In this document: piece after piece, positions 1-8,089 of the stretch | Numbering within the stretch: position 1 is the stretch's first letter | How the letters are laid out: each line of letters starts with the position of its first letter | Assembly: GCA_021737275.1 (NCBI GenBank) | Contig: JAIPEE010000003.1 | Location: 140,735-204,734 of the forward strand | Source: Desulfobacterales bacterium | GTDB lineage: Bacteria; Desulfobacterota; Desulfobacteria; Desulfobacterales; JAIPEE01 | Reading direction: 5' to 3' | DNA: 64,000 nt | Position numbers and translations under genes: made by a program | The notes under the pieces: model-generated | Seen by the model: only the letters and a program-made list of their open reading frames with translations | Told to the model about the DNA's origin: nothing | The model's database searches: none

Positions 1-1
1 A

Positions 2-172
2 TTCGAACCTTTTTTCACAACAAAAAAGGACTATGGAACAGGGCTCGGCCTCCCAATTACATACGGTATTATCCAGAAGATCGGCGGCACTATCAAGGTG
101 GAAAGCGAAGAAAATAAAGGCACAACTTTTTATATTTACCTGAAGAAAAATTTCGACAACCCGAATATTTGA
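2..172 (+). CDS. Sensor histidine kinase, C-terminal fragment cut by window edge
   Basis: The window opens inside a reading frame of 56 codons ending in TGA at 170-172. It carries the last part of a HATPase_c domain: an F-box-like EPFFTTK followed by the G2 box GTGLGLPI, then the closing strands TFYIYL. This is the usual C-terminus of a transmitter kinase; input and dimerisation domains lie upstream of the window. The next gene, a receiver, starts 9 bases later, so kinase and receiver probably form one operon. The kinase call is firm; its signal cannot be known from here. Confidence 0.9.
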   Translation, partial: FEPFFTTKKDYGTGLGLPITYGIIQKIGGTIKVESEENKGTTFYIYLKKNFDNPNI

Positions 173-181
173 TGGAGAATC

Positions 182-544
182 ATGGATAACTTGAAAATTC
201 TGCTGGTTGATGACGAAGATGATTTTATCAACACCCTTGCCGAACGCCTTGAGCTCAGGGGGCTGAAAAGCCTGACCGTTCATGATGGCGAATCAGCAAT
301 CAGGTTACTTGATACAGAGCAGTTTGATATTATGCTGCTGGATGTGATGATGCCCGGAATGAGCGGTCTTGAAACGCTAAAACACGTAAAGATCGATCAC
401 CCTGATCTCCCTGTTATCCTGCTTACCGGCCACGGCTCAACCAAAGACGGCATGGAAGGGATGCGTATGGGTGCATTTGATTATCTTGTTAAACCGGTTA
501 ATATCAAAGATCTTCTGAAAAAAATTGAAGCGGCATTAAAATAA
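182..544 (+). CDS. Stand-alone response regulator receiver (CheY-like)
   Basis: A 120-residue receiver with no output domain. The acidic pair is D10-D11, the phospho-acceptor is D54 in LLDVMMPG, the switch Thr is in LLTGHG and the Lys is in LVKPV. The whole protein is one receiver domain, so it probably relays phosphate to or from a kinase, or acts by protein contact, and does not bind DNA. It follows a histidine kinase end by 9 bases and precedes another kinase-like gene. It closely resembles the receivers at 1361 and 1824, which suggests local duplication. Confidence 0.93.
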   Translation: MDNLKILLVDDEDDFINTLAERLELRGLKSLTVHDGESAIRLLDTEQFDIMLLDVMMPGMSGLETLKHVKIDHPDLPVILLTGHGSTKDGMEGMRMGAFDYLVKPVNIKDLLKKIEAALK

Positions 545-630
545 GGAAAACCACTGTTTGGATTCGCATTTAACGGAGAACGCCAGTCAGTAGCGCCCGT
601 TATTGATTAAAACCTGATAAAGGATAAGCC

Positions 631-1299
631 ATGAAGCAGCTACAAGACAGTAAACTTGTTTTTTTCGGTAAAATGACCGCCAGTACTACGCATGAAATGA
701 AAAATGTTTTTGCCATTATCAAGGAGTCTTCCGGACTGATGGAAGATATTATGTCTTTTACGGATGATATTCCGGAAACAGCAAAAATTAAACTTGCGAA
801 AATAATCGATAAAATCAAAGGCCAGGTTGAACGGGGTAATAATCTGACACAACGGATCAACCGTTTTGCGCACAGCTCTGACGCCTTGATTGCAGATACG
901 GATTTGAATGAAATTGTCTCACGGCTTGTAAATATGTCCGAACGCCTTGCTAAAATGAAAAACATCTCCCTTGAGTTGGTACCGGCAGCCGATCCGATAA
1001 TGATCACAACCAAGCCGGTTGAACTTTTAATGGCACAGTTCTACTGCCTTGAGTACCTGTTTTACTTTTTGCCCGACGGGGGCAAGGTTTCAGCAACCAT
1101 AAAAAATCCGGAATCAAAACCAACCATCCGTTTTCAAATAGAATCTTTACCATCAAACCCCGGTGGTAAAATAGATGATGCCACCTTATCTGGAAAATGG
1201 TCTGAGCTTGAAGAAATATGTAAGTGTCTGAATGCAAATGCAACCGTTGATGATAAGTTATGCATCACCATTACATTACCTGTAAAACCGACCGGCTGA
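631..1299 (+). CDS. Short histidine-kinase-like protein with dimerisation domain
   Basis: A 222-residue soluble protein. Near the N-terminus is an H-box, TTHEMKN, with the candidate phospho-His at residue 21, followed by a long helical dimerisation region. The C-terminal half resembles a HATPase fold in predicted strands but lacks a recognisable GTGLGL box, so ATP binding is doubtful. There is no input or membrane segment. It sits between single-domain receivers and may be a histidine phosphotransfer or scaffold protein for them. The H-box is seen; the non-catalytic reading is inference. Confidence 0.7.
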   Translation: MKQLQDSKLVFFGKMTASTTHEMKNVFAIIKESSGLMEDIMSFTDDIPETAKIKLAKIIDKIKGQVERGNNLTQRINRFAHSSDALIADTDLNEIVSRLVNMSERLAKMKNISLELVPAADPIMITTKPVELLMAQFYCLEYLFYFLPDGGKVSATIKNPESKPTIRFQIESLPSNPGGKIDDATLSGKWSELEEICKCLNANATVDDKLCITITLPVKPTG

Positions 1300-1360
1300 A
1301 TGCATTAAAGACAGCTGGTCAGACAGTTAAAACTGCATAATATATCACCTGGAGCAATAA

Positions 1361-1759
1361 ATGGACAAAATAAAGATACTTTTAGTAGATGATGAGGAAG
1401 ACTTTGTAGAGACGCTGTCTGAGCGGATTCAGATGCGAAATTTTGACGCTGAAATAGCATTTAACGGCCAGGAAGCGCTTCAACTGATCAAAAATAAAAC
1501 CCCGGATGTAATGGTGCTCGATCTTAAAATGCCGGGTATGGAGGGCATGGAAGTTCTGCGTCGGGTAAAAAAGGATTTTCAGAATGTTCAGGTTGTCGTC
1601 CTTACAGGCCATGGATCTGAAAAAGATGAGGAGGAGGCCCGAAATCTGGGCGCATTTGAATACCACCAGAAGCCGGTTGATTTCAATATCCTTGTCAAAA
1701 CCATAAAAAACGCATACAAAAACAAAATTGATAACACCATGATATCATCGGCCCTTTAA
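1361..1759 (+). CDS. Stand-alone response regulator receiver
   Basis: A 132-residue single receiver domain: D10-D11, phospho-acceptor D54 in MVLDLKMPGM, Thr in VLTGHGS and Lys in HQKPV. About ten residues trail beyond the domain without a recognisable output module. It is the second of three similar receivers in this cluster, about 60 bases after the kinase-like gene. Start taken at the ATG giving MDKIKILLVDD, preceded by GGAG. Confidence 0.92.
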   Translation: MDKIKILLVDDEEDFVETLSERIQMRNFDAEIAFNGQEALQLIKNKTPDVMVLDLKMPGMEGMEVLRRVKKDFQNVQVVVLTGHGSEKDEEEARNLGAFEYHQKPVDFNILVKTIKNAYKNKIDNTMISSAL

Positions 1760-1823
1760 TTAATAAAGATAGGTTTGGATATTATGGATAAAAATATTAA
1801 CAGCCTGAAAAGAGGTGATGGTA

Positions 1824-2252
1824 ATGGGAATAAAAGTTTTACTGGTAGATGATGAAGTTGAGTTTATTGATACACTTGCACAACGCCTTGAAGTTCGGGA
1901 TTTTGAGGTAACCACTGCAAATGATGGCGATACGGCTATCAAACTGGTCAGCGATCAGGATTTTGATGTTATCGTTCTTGACGTCCTGATGCCGGGAAAA
2001 GACGGTATTGAAACCTTAAAGGAAATCAAAACCATAGAACCGCTTATTCATGTCATCATGCTTACAGGAAATGCAACGGTGGAAACCGCTATCAACGGCA
2101 TGAAACTCGGTGCTTACGATTATCTCATGAAACCGACTGAAACTGAGGATCTTGTTGAAAAAATTACAAATGCATACAAAATCAAAAATGAGCACGCGGA
2201 ACGAATTCGCCAGGCCGAAATTTCCAGCCTGATTACACGACGCGGCTGGTAA
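1824..2252 (+). CDS. Stand-alone response regulator receiver
   Basis: A receiver of 142 residues from the chosen start MGIKVLLVDD, with D9-D10 acidic pair, phospho-acceptor D53 in VLDVLMPGKD, MLTGNA and LMKPT. The ATG at 1824 is preferred to GTG 1815 or ATG 1818 because AGAGG at 1811-1815 sits 8 bases before it. A basic C-terminal tail of about 25 residues has no known domain. It is the third receiver in the cluster and is followed by a CBS protein and an anion transporter. Confidence 0.9.
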   Translation: MGIKVLLVDDEVEFIDTLAQRLEVRDFEVTTANDGDTAIKLVSDQDFDVIVLDVLMPGKDGIETLKEIKTIEPLIHVIMLTGNATVETAINGMKLGAYDYLMKPTETEDLVEKITNAYKIKNEHAERIRQAEISSLITRRGW

Positions 2253-2360
2253 TTTTTTTTAGAAGTGAATTTTTCTTGCATTTTTTGATTTACAATAATA
2301 GTTTTCCTTTTCCAATACTAGGATAATCTATCCTGGTTTTTTAATATGAGGAGGCAGGAT

Positions 2361-2909
2361 TTGGACACGATTACGGTAAAAGACCTGATGATCCCCCTTT
2401 CAGAGTATGCCACTACTTCTGAAGATGCATCTCTTGTTGATGCTATTCATTCCCTGGAGGCCGCTCAAAACGAGTTAAAAAAAGCTTACAAACACCGGGG
2501 TATTCTGGTTTATGATAATCATAATAGTAAAAAAATAGTCGGCAAAATAAGTCAATGGGATGTGCTCAAAGCCCTTGAACCAAAATATCGACAAATTGGT
2601 GATGGGCAACCGATGTCCCGTTATGGACTTAGTAAAAGCTTTATAAATTCCATGTTTGCCAACTTCAGCATACTTGATGAACCGTTTGTGGACGTCTGTA
2701 AAAAAGCAGCAAAAATAAAGGTAAAAGATGTCATGTGCACCCCCACGGAGGGTGAGTATGTTGATGAAAATGCAACGCTGACGGAAGCCATACATCAGCT
2801 TGTAATGGGACACCATATGTCTCTGCTGGTCACAAGGGACAGCGATATCGTAGGAATTGTAAGATTAACCGATGTATTCTTGGAAGTTTGTAAAACGATC
2901 AAGGATTAA
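2361..2909 (+). CDS. CBS-domain pair protein
   Basis: About 182 residues with two CBS domains, the first starting TVKDLM near the N-terminus and the second starting KVKDVM near residue 125. CBS pairs bind adenine nucleotides and act as energy sensors. There is no other domain. A TTG start at 2361 is chosen because a full AGGAGG lies 6 bases upstream at 2349-2354; the in-frame ATG at 2346 overlaps that site and has no Shine-Dalgarno of its own. Its position between receivers and a DASS transporter 70 bases downstream suggests a role in tuning that transporter, which is inference. Confidence 0.85.
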   Translation: MDTITVKDLMIPLSEYATTSEDASLVDAIHSLEAAQNELKKAYKHRGILVYDNHNSKKIVGKISQWDVLKALEPKYRQIGDGQPMSRYGLSKSFINSMFANFSILDEPFVDVCKKAAKIKVKDVMCTPTEGEYVDENATLTEAIHQLVMGHHMSLLVTRDSDIVGIVRLTDVFLEVCKTIKD

Positions 2910-2978
2910 CCTGAACCTAAACCGATTTTAATTTCTAACAGATGTCAGATTTTTGAGTTTGCACCAGGAGTCTAAAAA

Positions 2979-4454
2979 ATGAGCAGCGACACCTTATCCG
3001 ATGCCGCTTCGGCGAAATTCAATATAAAACGTTTTATTTTTCTTTCTATTGGTATTGTTCTTTTCTGCATTGTTAACTGGTCACCACCCTGGCCGGATGC
3101 CATTGATCCTGCAGGACAACATTTTCTTCTTTCAAAAGAGGCAAAAGGCGCACTGGCCGTTTTTCTGCTGGCCGGCACCTGGTGGGTTTTTGAAGTTGTC
3201 CCCATTGGCGTCACCAGTATTATGATTGGCGTACTCCAGACACTTTTCCTCATTCGCCCGGCAAGAGCCGCTTTTACCGATTTTATGGTTCCGTCGGTAA
3301 TGTTTATTTTTGCATCTCTTATGATCGGTATGGTATTTACCAAAACGGGCCTGACAAAACGACTGGCTTATAAGATGCTGGTTATTGTGGGTGAAAAAAC
3401 CAGTATGATATACCTCGGGTGCTTTGTCGTTACAGCCGCCCTTGCCCATATAATGGCCCATACGGCTGTTGCCGCAACTATTTATCCCCTCCTCCTTTCA
3501 ATTTATGCACTTTATGGCGAAGGAGATAAAAAAACCAAATTCGGCAAAGGTCTTTTTATGGGTATGGCTTATGTGGCCGGTGCAGGCAGTATTGTTACCC
3601 TGCTTGGTGCCGCCCGCGGTGCTGTAGCCATTGGTTTTTATAAGGATGTAATCGGTGCGGATGTCAGCTTTTTTCAGCTTACATATTATATGTTCCCCAT
3701 TGGATGGTTAATGACCTTCCTCCTCTGGGGCTTTTTCATGATTTATTACAAGCCTGAAAAAAAGGTTATTCCGGGCCTGAGAGAAAAGGCAAGGCAGCTT
3801 TATTCCGAGATGGGGGGTATTACCAAAAAAGAAATTTTAGCTTCCGTTATTGTTTTCGGATGTATCCTTATCATGTCCCTGAGATCATTTGTTCCTGCCC
3901 TTCAGGCTGTTGACAAAACCGGTATTATTCTGGTTTCGACCATTTTGTTTTTTGTGACCGGCATTATGGATATTGATGATCTGGAAGCCATTCCATGGAA
4001 TATCATTTTGCTGTTCGGCGGTGCCATGAGTATCGGATTCTGTCTGTGGGAAACCGGCGCAGCCAAATGGCTGGCGGTTAACTGGCTGGTCATGTTCCAG
4101 AATGCCCATTGGTTCATCTTTGTAATGAGCATTGCATTCTTTGTCCTGATGATGACAAACTTTATTATGAATGTTGCAGCCATTGCGATATCGTTACCGG
4201 TAGCACTTGTTATTGCACCATACCTCGGTGTTGCGCCCGATGTAATTCTTTTTGCATCCCTGGTAACGGCCGGTATGCCATTCCTCCTTCTTGTCGGAGC
4301 GGCCCCCAATGCCATTGCCTATGATTCAAAACAGTTCTCTGTGGGTGAGTTTTTTATTGCCGGTATACCTGCAAGTATACTTCTGATGGTTGTGGTGGCT
4401 TTTGCCGTATTTATATTATGGCCGATAATGGGTATGCCCATTACCTTACCTTAA
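2979..4454 (+). CDS. DASS/SLC13-family sodium:anion symporter
   Basis: A 491-residue membrane protein with about a dozen hydrophobic segments, matching the divalent anion:sodium symporter family, which moves sulfate, thiosulfate, di- or tricarboxylates inward with sodium. Family-like stretches include TWWVFEVVPIGVTS near residue 70, the asparagine-containing MTNFIMNVAA region near 390 and a late GAAPNAIAY segment typical of the second substrate-binding loop. Start is supported by CAGGAG 8 bases upstream. In a sulfate reducer sulfate or an organic acid is plausible; the substrate cannot be read from sequence. It follows a kinase/receiver/CBS cluster. Confidence 0.85.
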   Translation: MSSDTLSDAASAKFNIKRFIFLSIGIVLFCIVNWSPPWPDAIDPAGQHFLLSKEAKGALAVFLLAGTWWVFEVVPIGVTSIMIGVLQTLFLIRPARAAFTDFMVPSVMFIFASLMIGMVFTKTGLTKRLAYKMLVIVGEKTSMIYLGCFVVTAALAHIMAHTAVAATIYPLLLSIYALYGEGDKKTKFGKGLFMGMAYVAGAGSIVTLLGAARGAVAIGFYKDVIGADVSFFQLTYYMFPIGWLMTFLLWGFFMIYYKPEKKVIPGLREKARQLYSEMGGITKKEILASVIVFGCILIMSLRSFVPALQAVDKTGIILVSTILFFVTGIMDIDDLEAIPWNIILLFGGAMSIGFCLWETGAAKWLAVNWLVMFQNAHWFIFVMSIAFFVLMMTNFIMNVAAIAISLPVALVIAPYLGVAPDVILFASLVTAGMPFLLLVGAAPNAIAYDSKQFSVGEFFIAGIPASILLMVVVAFAVFILWPIMGMPITLP

Positions 4455-4524
4455 CCGGACAAAATGATCAGAAGTTCACGACAGGCTTTTGGTGAAATAT
4501 CCATACGATTTTGAGGTAAAAAAA

Positions 4525-5970
4525 ATGAAAAGTGTATTAAAACTTATTGACAGGATTGCGAACAGGGTAAATATCTCTCTTGCAGATCTGGAATTTGAAG
4601 CCAGACCCATTATCTACAACATGACCAAACCGAATAAGTTTCTGAAATTTTATGCTTTTTACGGAGTTACGGATCATCACCCGCTATATTTTCATTTCAG
4701 TAATTCAAGTCTGGCCGGCAGTTATTTTTTTGGAAAGTGCCGTGTTGACAACTCAGTCCTCTATAAATCCGATATCAGGGGCGATGAACTGAAGGAAAAG
4801 GGAGACCGGTTTCATTTTCACGGTATCGATTTCATGATAGAGCACGATGAATCCATCCACATCAAAGACAGCTACCTCAACAAAACACTTGTCCACAGCA
4901 GTTCGCATGATCCTGAATACCCGGAACTGTTTTTAATCAAAAACACAGCCGCAAGCCCGTATTCAAACATTCACGGCTCCCCGTGCAGAGGTGTCTATAT
5001 GGGGCATTTTTCAACCGCGGATTTTACGGTGATACATGACTGTATCCTTGACCGGTTTGCTTATGTACAATCGGGAACGCTTTCCCATAAACATATTGAA
5101 CCCGGCAGGATATGGGTCAAATCCGGTGATGATTTTGATTTCAGTTATAATTTTCCGACAGAAGTTATTGATAAATATATCTCTTTTGAGCCGGGACATA
5201 AACCTGAAGGCATCTTCATGGATTTTATCACAGAAAAGAGAAAGGCTTTCCAGAGGATATTTGACGTCATCCATATCAAACCACATGAAAATGTTCCTTC
5301 AGGAACTGCTATCAGCAGATATTCCGTTATCAGGGGCAAGTGCCACTTTGAAGACAATGTGCTGGTTGCCCAGCGGGCCTATCTTGAAAATGCCTGGCTT
5401 GGCAAAGGTGCCAATGCCCAGGAGAACTGTTTCATTGTTAAATCCCGGCTTGAAGGATACAATGTGACAGCCCACGGCGCCAAAATCATTTACACCCAAC
5501 TGGGCAAAAATGTTTTTGTCGGTTTCAACTCGTTTCTGCGCGGCAAATTCGATACATTTGTTGAAGGCAAACTGGCATGCCCGCTGGTTATAGGAGAAAG
5601 CTCCATTGTTATGCCTCATACCATAATCGATCTTGAAGAGCCCGTCACAATACCGCCAAAACATCTGGTTTGGGGCTATATAACAAACAAAAGAGATCTT
5701 AAAAAGCACAGCATACCACTTGAAAAGCTTGCCGATATATCTGACGGCATTTCTCTTGGCGCAATGAAGTTTAGTGGCTCCGGGAAATTATTTGTAGATA
5801 CTTTCAAAAACAGAATTACCAAAATTCTGGAACAAAACGGCGCTCATTTTAAGGACAAAAAACTTAAAGGACATGCGCAAAAGGGAAGAAATATCTCCTA
5901 TAATATTATTCAACCATATTCAAAGGGACCGCGAAAAGGGCTGTATCCAACCATGGATATCAGCGTTTGA
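4525..5970 (+). CDS. Left-handed beta-helix (hexapeptide-repeat-like) protein, putative transferase
   Basis: A cytosolic protein of about 481 residues. The middle and C-terminal half shows hexapeptide-like repeats (SVIRGKCHFEDN, LGKGANAQENC, LGKNVFVGF) ending in a VIGESSIVMPHTII cap, as in acyl- and nucleotidyl-transferases of the beta-helix class. The N-terminal 250 residues are not a family I recognise. The start is set at ATG 4525, 8 bases after GAGG; an earlier GTG at 4489 lacks a site. The next gene starts at its stop codon. Function beyond a probable transferase or sugar-related fold is unknown. Confidence 0.65.
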   Translation: MKSVLKLIDRIANRVNISLADLEFEARPIIYNMTKPNKFLKFYAFYGVTDHHPLYFHFSNSSLAGSYFFGKCRVDNSVLYKSDIRGDELKEKGDRFHFHGIDFMIEHDESIHIKDSYLNKTLVHSSSHDPEYPELFLIKNTAASPYSNIHGSPCRGVYMGHFSTADFTVIHDCILDRFAYVQSGTLSHKHIEPGRIWVKSGDDFDFSYNFPTEVIDKYISFEPGHKPEGIFMDFITEKRKAFQRIFDVIHIKPHENVPSGTAISRYSVIRGKCHFEDNVLVAQRAYLENAWLGKGANAQENCFIVKSRLEGYNVTAHGAKIIYTQLGKNVFVGFNSFLRGKFDTFVEGKLACPLVIGESSIVMPHTIIDLEEPVTIPPKHLVWGYITNKRDLKKHSIPLEKLADISDGISLGAMKFSGSGKLFVDTFKNRITKILEQNGAHFKDKKLKGHAQKGRNISYNIIQPYSKGPRKGLYPTMDISV

Positions 5971-6203
5971 TGAAACCACAGATAAATGAGATGTCACTGT
6001 TTCTCGGTCTTCTTGTAGCCGGATACGGCATCGTAATGTTTATCATCAGGCAGTATTTCCCGCAAAAATCAGGCAAACTGAATAAAATGAAACAGTTTTA
6101 TGGCGATAAAAAAGGATATTGGCTCCATCTGGTAAGCTATACCATTCTTCCAGTCGTTATCGGTCTTTTCTGGATTTTAAGAGGTTTAAAACCTGTTTTT
6201 TAG
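5970..6203 (+). CDS. Small two-helix membrane protein, unknown function
   Basis: A 77-residue protein with two hydrophobic segments, roughly residues 10-26 and 52-69, separated by a basic loop. The ATG overlaps the stop codon of the beta-helix gene by one base (TGATG), so the two are translationally coupled. A radical SAM gene starts 7 bases after its end. I recognise no family. The three-gene packing suggests it works with these two. Confidence 0.7.
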   Translation: MKPQINEMSLFLGLLVAGYGIVMFIIRQYFPQKSGKLNKMKQFYGDKKGYWLHLVSYTILPVVIGLFWILRGLKPVF

Positions 6204-6210
6204 AAATCTT

Positions 6211-7824
6211 ATGCCAGACATTCTTCTTATTCAGCCCCCCATACGTGACTTTTATTTCACTGCAAAACGAACAATCCCCTACGGGTTAACCTGTATTGCG
6301 GCCGCCCTTTCAAGATCAGGCTTTACCGTTGATATTTTTGACGGCCTTGCCACTTCAAAATCAAAGGCAATTGATATACCGGATGAAATGGCGTATCTGT
6401 CACCTTATTATGCCAAACCGGATGTTTCACCATTTGCTCTTTTTCATAAATATAAACACTACGGTTACAGCTTTGAGCATATCGGACACATGGCAAAGGC
6501 GTCCGGCGCCGCTCTTATCGGCATATCATCACTTTTCACTGCATATAGTGAAGAGGCTCTCAAAACGGCTGAAACGGTAAAAAAGTTCAACCCGTCATGT
6601 AAAGTAATCATGGGCGGCCACCACCCTACCGAGCTGCCGGAACAGGTGATGAATTGCTCCGCCGTTGATTATATTATCCGGGGTGAAGGTGAGTTATCGC
6701 TGCCGATGCTGGTAAATGCTTTAAACAAAGGTGAAAAGGTTGATCATATCCCCGGCATTGTTTTCCGCAAGGCTGATCATACGCTTCATATAAATGAACC
6801 TGCTGTGATGGATAACCTGGATAAGTACCCGTTACCGTCTGCCCATCTCGTTAAACATCAGTTTTACAAAAGAAATAAAAAAGGTAGCACCGTTATCGTT
6901 TCGACCCGTGGCTGCCCGCTTAAATGCTCATACTGCTGCATCGGTTCGGGTTCCTGTTCAACATATCGCAGAAGAAGCATTTCACAAGTTATCAGCGAAA
7001 TTGATTTGGCGGTAAACAATCATGATGCCGGTTTTATTGATTTTGAAGATGAAAATATCTCTTATGACCGAACCTGGTTTCTTGAGCTGATGAGTCAAAT
7101 TGAACGACGATATATTTCACATGATCTTGAACTCAGGGCGATGAACGGCCTCTTCCCGCCAACTCTGGATGATGCTGTTATAACCGCTATGAAGCGGGCC
7201 GGTTTCAAAACGCTGAATCTCGCCCTTGGATCCATATCAAAAGAGCAATTGAAAAGATTCAGGCGGCCGGATGTCAGAAAATCATTTGAAACTGCCGTGG
7301 CTTTCGCAAAAGAAAATGGTCTTGACTGTGTATCCTATATCATCGTCAGTGCACCGGGACAGGATGCCATAGAATCTGTTAATGATTTGATGTACTTATT
7401 TAAAAAAGAGGTACTGGCAGGTGTTTCGGTTTTTTATCCGGCGCCCGGAAGCCCTGATTATAAATTATGCGAAACCCTTGGCATTCTTCCAGACACATTC
7501 TCCCTGATGCGTTCAAGTGCCCTGCCCCTTTCACATAAAACCTCACGGCTTGAAAGTGTAACACTTCTCAGGCTTGGCAGGATTTTAAATTTCATTAAAT
7601 CGCTTATTGATAATAGCCACAAAATTCCATCGCCGGCACCTTGTGAAATATCATCTTTTGACAAACTTGCTGACCGAAAAGAGATGGGCACCCGCCTTCT
7701 TAAATGGTTATTTTTTGATGGAAAGATTCGGGGCGTAACTCCGGACGGAATAATTTACGACCATTATTCGGATAAAAATTTAGTTAACCATTTCCTTAAA
7801 CTTCTGCCTCACCAACAATCCTGA
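6211..7824 (+). CDS. B12-binding-domain radical SAM protein
   Basis: A 537-residue protein of the B12-dependent radical SAM class. The N-terminal part (about 1-190) is a cobalamin-binding Rossmann-like domain with ADILLIQPP-type start and a VIMGGHHPT segment. The radical SAM core begins near residue 230 with STRGCPLKCSYC, giving the CxxxCxxC 4Fe-4S motif, and continues with a partial TIM barrel. Such enzymes do methylations or rearrangements on unreactive carbon in lipids, cofactors or natural products. It is tightly spaced after the small membrane protein and beta-helix protein, so a shared envelope or lipid-modifying role is possible. The substrate is unknown. Confidence 0.85.
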   Translation: MPDILLIQPPIRDFYFTAKRTIPYGLTCIAAALSRSGFTVDIFDGLATSKSKAIDIPDEMAYLSPYYAKPDVSPFALFHKYKHYGYSFEHIGHMAKASGAALIGISSLFTAYSEEALKTAETVKKFNPSCKVIMGGHHPTELPEQVMNCSAVDYIIRGEGELSLPMLVNALNKGEKVDHIPGIVFRKADHTLHINEPAVMDNLDKYPLPSAHLVKHQFYKRNKKGSTVIVSTRGCPLKCSYCCIGSGSCSTYRRRSISQVISEIDLAVNNHDAGFIDFEDENISYDRTWFLELMSQIERRYISHDLELRAMNGLFPPTLDDAVITAMKRAGFKTLNLALGSISKEQLKRFRRPDVRKSFETAVAFAKENGLDCVSYIIVSAPGQDAIESVNDLMYLFKKEVLAGVSVFYPAPGSPDYKLCETLGILPDTFSLMRSSALPLSHKTSRLESVTLLRLGRILNFIKSLIDNSHKIPSPAPCEISSFDKLADRKEMGTRLLKWLFFDGKIRGVTPDGIIYDHYSDKNLVNHFLKLLPHQQS

Positions 7825-8089
7825 AATGATGTTGAAAAGGCTTACCCCAATAACCCATGAATTATCGGTTATGGCTAATTTTGGGATTTTCTAAAATTTA
7901 CAGGGCCTGCAGGATCGGGGCCATTGAAAGACACAAAATAAATCTGTTGACTAAAAAATGCTATAACTGCTAATTAATCCACTTAATTTTATAGATGCAT
8001 TCAAATCGGCCTTTGGAAACTAATTAAACTGGTATGAATTTGCAAATACTGGCTATCGATTTTTTGGATAAACTTTTAAAAGGTGATGT

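Noticed and set aside
1784..1852. A 22-codon frame starting MDKNINSL ahead of the third receiver
   Set aside because: It overlaps the receiver in another frame, is very short and has no separate ribosome site.
2979..4454. Long antisense frames opposite the anion transporter and other membrane genes
   Set aside because: They overlap well-supported genes, have no ribosome sites and low-complexity, basic composition.
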